Origin: Rheum nobile
Taxonomy: Eukaryota; Streptophyta; Magnoliopsida; Caryophyllales; Polygonaceae
DNA: 64,000 nucleotides
Reading direction: 5' to 3'
Assembly (NCBI GenBank): GCA_027886185.1
Contig: WOAB01000568.1
Location: 5,836,501-5,900,500, forward strand
The position numbers and the translations under genes were made by a program. The notes below the pieces were generated by a model. That model was not told the origin of the DNA, did not search any database, and worked only from the letters and a program-made list of their open reading frames with translations. Positions 58,669 through 64,000 of this stretch are shown piece after piece (position 1 is the stretch's first letter; every line of letters begins with the position of its first letter).

Positions 58669-59574
58669 GGAAGTTTGCAATTGAAATGGGTGGTGAAGTT
58701 GATGATGAAAAAATAGACAACGAATTTGCAGGATGGTTTAAGGACCATGTAAGTGTTGTTTTTGTATCTTTGTTATCTATGTTAGTAAATTAATTTTAAT
58801 TATCCGTGGCATATATATTTGAATTTTTTGTAACGTAAGGTGTAACTTGAAATTGCAGGTATTACATAACAACTCATTATGTAAAGATGAATTGTTGTAT
58901 AGTTTAGCTTGGGGCCCGAGCACTAAAGCAAAGAGTTGGCCGGCATACTTTACTTTGTTAATGGATACAAGTTTCACACTCTGGATCATGGTGTTGGCAA
59001 ATCGACAATGAATAGTGGGGTTTGCGTCAAGGGATGCAACTATGAGAATGCTCAATCAGATTTTTATGGTCTTCTTGAGGAAATTATTGAGCTTGAGTAT
59101 ATGGGTTTATCGAATAAACCATTGAATGTTGTGTTGTTCAAGTGTCGTTGGTTTTGTCCAACTGATGGAATGAGAGTTGATCCAATCGTTGAAGTCAATC
59201 ACAAAAAGCCATATAAGAAATATGAACCCTTCATATTAGAGCAACAAGCAGTGCAAGTTTACTATGCGCATTACCCTGGTGCTAGGCGCGATCGTGTAGA
59301 TTGGTGGGTTGTATGTAAGACAGTGCTTAGAGACAGAATAGAAGAGCGTTGGAAAACTGCCCATGCTTATCAATCTAGTGATATTGACACACCTGAGTTA
59401 TTTGAACAAATGAGGATTGATGATATGCCAACACATTTAGGTGATCCATTAGGTTCAGTTGAAATTTTAGAAGAGGGGGATATGGAAGAACCTGGTGAAA
59501 ATGATAATGAGGATACAAGTGACAACACATCAAAGGATACGGAGACGAGTATCAACAAAGAATACTCGGAATAA
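58669..59574 (+). pseudogene. CACTA transposase, DUF4216 exons
   Basis: A short exon (about 58670-58749, KFAIEMGGEVDDEKIDNEF, then GWFKDH) lies between a GTTGTAG acceptor and a GTAAGTG donor. The next exon from 58859 reads SLAWGPSTKAKSWPAYF. A 5-base duplication (TACTTTACTTTG for TACTTTG, about 58946) shifts the frame. From 58936 the DUF4216 domain follows: YFVNGYKFHTLDHG, GVCVKGCNYENAQSDFYG, LNVVLFKCRWFCP, then YYAHYPGARRDRVDWWVVCK. The acidic C-terminus ends at 59574. Confidence 0.85.
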
Positions 59575-59605
59575 ATGTATATTACTATGACAATTATATT
59601 TCATT

Positions 59606-59694
59606 TTATTTTAGGAATCCATCTTGACATTTATATATTACTCACTGCTAGTTATTTTAGGAATCCATCTTGACATTTATATATTACTCACTGC
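59606..59694 (+). repeat. 43-bp tandem duplication
   Basis: TTATTTTAGGAATCCATCTT and onward occurs twice (59606-59648, 59652-59694) with 3 bases between. Both copies look identical. It lies in an intron-like AT-rich spacer. Confidence 0.9.
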
Positions 59695-59780
59695 ATCAAT
59701 ATGTCATTGTGCATTTCGTAAATTAATTATATTTTTTTCTCATATATTACCATACTGGACTTATATATTTGCAGGCAAAC

Positions 59781-61524
59781 ATGAGTTATGGAGCGTGTGA
59801 TGTACCTAGACCTGGCAATCGGATCAGGCGGGCAGGTTCGGGTCTGAGTACTGTCGGGTTCTGGTTATTTCGGGTCGGGTCATTTCGGGTCTAAAATTTA
59901 TCGGGTCAAACCAGGTCGGGTTATTACGGGTTTATTGTCGGTTCGGGTCAACTCAATGGGTCGAGTTACGCAATTTTTTCCTGTTTTTTTTGTTAATTTA
60001 ATTTGCTTTAATTTACGAAATATTTATATTAAGTTTTTTTTCCGCATGGCTATCTATCGTTATCCCGGTAAAAATAATGTTATCATAATGCCTTAACTCT
60101 TAATTTTAACATCTTAGTTCTATTTTATTAAAACTATCTTATAAATTTATACAATCATTTTCATCAAATATTAGGAGTGAAAATCATAACCATAAGTAAC
60201 CCAAATCCTCATATAAACCAAAATTCAAATGTAACAAACAAAAAAATCTAACTATGACTCATTACAAATCAAGCTATTCCATACCATCCACATAAAGTAA
60301 ACACAGAAAGAAAGGAATTGAAGAGTTGATGATAGCAATATTCCTAATGCCATATATAATCTGAAATGACGAAGGTAACTGCAAATCTACGTTGTACTGA
60401 AATGACATTCTAGACGAAGCCATGAAACAATATTCCTAATGCCATATATAATCTAAAATGACGAATTTGAGGCCTTAACATGAAACGATTTTCATTATAC
60501 CACCAGGGCACCAGGTATTAAAAGTTGCAGGAATATCTTTCCACTGAATTGTGACAATAAAAGAGAACATGCAAAAGCACAAATTCAAGTAGCAGTAGAG
60601 TTCTAAGATAGCCTTTCAGTTGACCAAAATCAATTCAAGCAAAATCGAACAATTCAACGGGAAATAGGAGACACAAAACCTCAACAATCAAGATTACAAA
60701 ACTACGAAAACGAAATCTCAAGATAACAGTCTTCAGATTCAGAACCCTAGCACAGAAATTCGACAACCAATAATTCGATTCCAGTAGGAGAGAATTGAAC
60801 AGAGAGAAATAGGAAGATGACGAGAGGTATAAGAAAGATGACGAATTGATCCAATAGGAAGATGACGAGATGAAGGAGAGAATTGTGAATCAAAGTACCT
60901 AGGCGAGGCGAGGCGACTGGCGAGGTTGGAGGAGATCAGTAGATTGGACGAGGCAAGGTGCCGCCGCCGGCAAGGCGAGGCGAGGAGTTGTGCACCCTGC
61001 GTTGAACTTGTGAAAGAATATTGGAGGCAAGCCGCCAGCGAGGCGAGGTTGGAGGAGGCTGGGTCCCGAGGAGCTGCGGATAAACCCTAAATTTTGGAGG
61101 AGGCGAGGTCCCGAGGAGGCAAACCGTGTGAAAGAAAAGAATGGAAAAAAATAAACCCTAAAATTTGGGGAAATTTTAGGGTAGAATTTAGGATGAGCGC
61201 GTGATTTATTTATTTTTTCAATTTCCCGCCTTTTTTTTATCCATCGGGTTGACACGACCCGGCCCTTTTTTACCCAAAAATTTTCCGGGTCATCGGATTT
61301 GATTGAAAACGGATTTCGGGTTCAACTTTACGGGTTATCACCCAAAACATTTCGATCGGAACGGGTCGGGTCATATTTTTTCAGGTCTAAATGTACGTGA
61401 GGATGTGGCGGCACTAGAGTCGGCGCATAATTCAGTTTCTTCGTCTACTTGGTCGCTCCAATTCTCATGGATCATTGGAGCAATCTTAGGATCTGTTTCC
61501 CTGGCTTTGAACCTGAGTTTTTAG
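59781..61524 (+). pseudogene. Short exon with hydrophobic C-terminus, split by a hAT element
   Basis: ATG 59781 follows a TATATTTGCAG acceptor-like site and starts MSYGACDV. The hAT-like element (59807-61389) interrupts it. Beyond it the same frame continues REDVAALESAHNSVSSSTWS, then a hydrophobic stretch WIIGAILGSVSLALNLSF, to TAG 61522. One TSD copy restores the frame. The protein end looks like a tail anchor. I do not recognise the gene. It could be an extra CACTA gene, a captured host exon or a host gene end. Confidence 0.4.
59807..61389. mobile_element. Non-autonomous hAT-like element
   Basis: 1,583 bp with terminal TAGACCTG ... CAGGTCTA. The flanking 8 bases GATGTACC and AATGTACG match in 6 of 8 positions, as a mutated 8-bp TSD. 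Both ends are rich in GGGTCGGGT / GGTCGGGTCAT words, the subterminal style of several plant hAT families. There is no transposase. Inside is a GAGGCGAGGCGAGG-rich part (60900-61110) and two copies of ATTCCTAATGCCATATATAA (about 60340 and 60431). Confidence 0.7.
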
Positions 61525-61900
61525 AGGGAAATTATTGTTGCTAACCTCCATTTAAAACATTATTTGATACAATTCCGCCATTGTTTTCCTGTCATCACTG
61601 TTTTCGCCTCTCTTTTCTTATGGACACGTAAGCGATAAGCATATATCAAGTGTCGGTATTGTGATGTTACCAAAAGAGAGATATCTTGGCATTTTGTGTG
61701 GGGATGTGCATTTGTGTCCATTCTTTCTTTTCTGTTATCTCAAACCCTTTATCTAACAATAATTGGTATAGTAAAAGGCAAAGCCGGTGGGGCTGAAAAA
61801 AGAATTTATTTCTTAAAATTTGTTGGTAACATAACAATAACATATATTGAATGTTGATAATTTTAAAGGCAGCTGCTGTTCTATAATTAATCATGTACTA
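61525..61900. other. Non-coding, possibly 3' UTR or intergenic
   Basis: AT-rich with no ORF or repeat recognised. If the preceding exon is real this may be its 3' UTR, but no clear polyadenylation signal was identified. Confidence 0.35.
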
Positions 61901-61916
61901 GAGTGTGTCAAAATAT

Positions 61917-63525
61917 ATATATATATATTTTTTTTTTTTTTACCAGACAGACTTGGTAGATCGAGAGACCGAGAAACTCGATAGTCGGACAAACCGACGT
62001 GACAAACAAATCAAGGACAAAAATAAAAAGAAACAAAACAATTCAAAATGGAAAGCATACAAGATCCAGGGAAGGGGTGAGAAAGATACAAACGCAGGTG
62101 AATAGAAACTAACGCAGCGCCGTATAGCCGGGGAACAGGCTAGCAGGAGGAATTACTCCTGGGAAAGTGCGAAGAAACTCCTGGAAAAAGCCCTGTCTCG
62201 AAAGCCAGCAAGAGGCACACAACCACAACCTCATCCGGAACACAAACTTGATCCATACGCCCAAGACCAGCTCCATACGAAGAGAATGCTTCTTAAAACA
62301 TGTATGACATGAAGAATAGGAGTTGGTTGAAAGAGGGGATTTTAACATCCAATAATCATGCCTTTTTTATCATAAAATGAAAGAGGGGATTTTAAGATCC
62401 AAAAGTTACGGGAAGATTGATTATTATTATTGATTGTTGTTAAAGAAGGAGGATTACTCCTTTAGTTGTTTGAAAATTAATCCTTTGGATTATGAGATTT
62501 TCTAGAATTGATTTTGATTTTGTTATGAAATCACAAGCTCAAACAAAAAAGTGCCAGAGGTAGAATTGATTCTGCAACTTCTACTTTCGATACAGTGGGC
62601 TTGCTTATAGAGATTTTTAAATTACTTTGGGCTAGATTAAAACAAGAAAAAAGCCCAAAAGCTACTTCTCTTCAGTTTTTATCTGTTTGATTATAATTCT
62701 TTTGTTATTATGATTTGATGAACAACCTTGCGCAGCAAGCTCGTAGTAATCGAAATAATGATATTTGTCCTTAGTTCTGCAAGTGTCTTTCGATTGGTGT
62801 TGATGATCAAGAGAGAAGGTGGGTGTACTCAAGTCAGGCGGACGAAGAAACCGTTAAAGGTGGCTGGTGTGTTTAGATATAGATCTGGTGCAGATCTGGA
62901 CCTCAAAGGAGGCAAAATGAGTTGGACCTTCTGGAGAGGTTTTCCCCTAAAATATTTTGTGAGGAGGTTTTTCTCTAAAGATTTTATCACAGAGGTTTTC
63001 CCTCTTAAGAGTTTTGAGAGGAGGTCTTCCCGTGAAAGCAGATTTGGGAGGTTTTCCCTTTAACTGATTAGGTAGTTGATAGTATTAGAAGTTTGGATTG
63101 TAGTGTTGGGTGTTTGGGTTATGGGTTTTGGGTTGCAGAGTTGATTTTTAGTGTTTGGGCTCTCCGGCGGCGAAGGCGCTTGGGAGCGAAGGCGCAGATC
63201 TGGACTCGAAGGAGGAGATCTGGGCGGGGAGGTGGATGCTCGGCCGGAGCAGTGGCAAGGGAGGCTCGGAGGAGCAGCCGGTGGACGGTAGCGGCGGTCG
63301 GCCATGGCGGCTCGATGGAGCAAAAGCTAGAGCCGGCGTCTTCCCGGCGAAAGCGAGGAGATGCGGCATGCCGGAGAAGGCTAGAATCGGGGAGGCGGTC
63401 GCCGGTGAGGCTGGTGTCGGGGAGGCTGGTGCCGGGGAGGCAGTCGCCGGTGAGGCGAGAGTGGGTAGGGGCCTTTAGGGCCGGCTCGTTGGGAGTGTTT
63501 TTGGAGATAGAATATTCATTTGAAC
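61917..63525 (-). mobile_element. LINE-like retroposon with 16-bp TSD
   Basis: 1.6 kb flanked by the perfect direct repeat GAGTGTGTCAAAATAT (61901-61916, 63526-63541). The left end has 14 T (61928-61941), a poly(A) tail on the minus strand. In minus orientation it starts with a GC-rich, Pro/Ser-coding head (63480-63100). A stretch with repeated GGGAAAACCTC words (63060-62930) and AT-rich DNA follow, then a short ORF (62348-62109, Cys- and Trp-rich) before the tail. There is no RT or endonuclease. It is either an internally deleted LINE or a retroposed transcript. Confidence 0.7.
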
Positions 63526-63666
63526 GAGTGTGTCAAAATATTGGCAAAGCATGGTTGCAGAATTACAAGAGATTCTTTCATGTTTAACAATAATCTTCAC
63601 ACCAAGCATATGTTACATATTAAAAAACCTCCAAATCATATCCAAAAAGACATTCCCTTTTTTATT

Positions 63667-63944
63667 CTACAGGCACCTTCCTCCATAACCTGCATTTCTG
63701 AATAATTCTTGCTTTATATCTTCACAGCTCACTTGTGTTCCCATCTCCAATTCCTGAATCCAATTATCCATGGAGTATGATTAAATACTATTAGAAAATT
63801 CAAGATTCAACTAAATGATTTTCAAGATCTCATACATACATATATATATATATATATACCTCTGTGCAGGAAGCATGTAGTGAGAACTGAGAAGTCACTG
63901 AAACAGCTGATTGCACATTGTTGACAGTAATAGCCCTGATTTGC
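63667..63944 (-). CDS. Two 3'-terminal exons of an unidentified gene (partial)
   Basis: Minus strand: exon 63860-63944 reads QIRAITVNNVQSAVSVTSQF and then SLHASCTE, bounded by TTGTACAG and GAG/GTATAT. A 106-bp intron ends TGGATTCAG. The last exon 63667-63753 reads ELEMGTQVSCEDIKQELFRN and then AGYGGRCL, stop TAG. Phase is kept across the intron, and AATAAA follows the stop directly. The alternative frame of the first exon stops quickly. The family is not recognised. Upstream exons lie beyond 64000. It may be a true host gene or a fragment captured by the CACTA element. Confidence 0.45.
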
Positions 63945-64000
63945 CTGTACAACTCATCTCAACCAAAGTATCTACCATCCTCCTCTCTACATCAAACTGC

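Larger units (their letters stand above)
47633..59574 (+). mobile_element. CACTA (En/Spm) transposon, 3' end not found
   Basis: Begins with the terminal motif CACTACTAGAAAATGCC inside the F post-pol ORF. A subterminal region rich in GTCGCTA/GCGACG repeats, a spliced transposase gene with transposase-associated, tnp2, DUF4218 and DUF4216 domains follow. A 7.6-kb chromovirus is inserted at 50069-57656. No inverted CACTACTAG end or mirrored GCGACG region was found before 64000. The given end is therefore the end of the last coding exon, not the element end. Confidence 0.85.

Noticed and set aside
60899..61255. Minus-strand 118-codon ORF in the hAT-like element as a gene
   Set aside because: Arises from GAGGCGAGGCGAGG repeats. 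No domain or recognisable start context, so it is not called.
61917..63525. Intact LINE with endonuclease and RT
   Set aside because: No RT or endonuclease motif is visible on the minus strand; only head and tail sequences remain.

Overview
The window is plant nuclear repeat DNA: a stack of nested transposable elements with almost no intact host gene. Three things point to a flowering plant, probably a eudicot. These are Sirevirus-type Ty1/copia elements with a post-pol ORF, Ty3/gypsy chromoviruses whose integrase ORF runs into the 3' LTR, and an En/Spm (CACTA) transposase with plant-specific accessory domains. The copia families recall those of Amaranthaceae (beet, spinach, quinoa), but that is a low-confidence inference. 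I saw no tRNA, rRNA, CRISPR or bacterial-type gene.

Layout. 1-479 is the right end of an Athila/Tat-like LTR. 480 to about 7890 is a decayed plus-strand chromovirus (element 1: gag-PR-RT-RH-IN, 3' LTR). About 7900-10491 is the 3' part of an Athila-like element (ORF, PPT, LTR). 10492-13500 holds further decayed gypsy pieces. 13505-14974 is a minus-strand copia gag and LTR remnant. 14975-21337 is a two-LTR minus-strand Sirevirus (E). 21553-26669 (C, minus) and 26670-36493 (C', plus) are two related Sirevirus pieces joined head to head. C' is interrupted by a different Sirevirus family (D, 28675-35216). From 36977 another Sirevirus (F, plus) starts. Two solo LTRs of one gypsy family, in opposite orientations and each with a perfect 5-bp TSD, sit in its gag (38008-40261 and 40917-43349), and a CACTA transposon enters its post-pol ORF at 47633.

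The CACTA transposase (48337-59574) is split by the youngest element here, a nearly intact 7,588-bp chromovirus (50069-57656, TSD ACCTA, LTRs about 99% identical). Downstream lie a 1.6-kb non-autonomous hAT-like element (59807-61389) that splits a short exon, and a 1.6-kb minus-strand LINE-like retroposon with a 16-bp TSD (61917-63525). At the right edge are two minus-strand exons (63667-63944) that look like the 3' end of a host or captured gene.

All four larger Sirevirus copies (C, D, E, F) lack the reverse-transcriptase core through different internal deletions, so none could replicate alone. The only element close to coding-intact is the 50069-57656 chromovirus, whose visible lesions are one in-frame TAG in RNase H and a frame offset between gag-PR and RT. 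Boundaries stated as exact rest on TSD, TG..CA, PBS or PPT evidence read by eye. The others are approximate.
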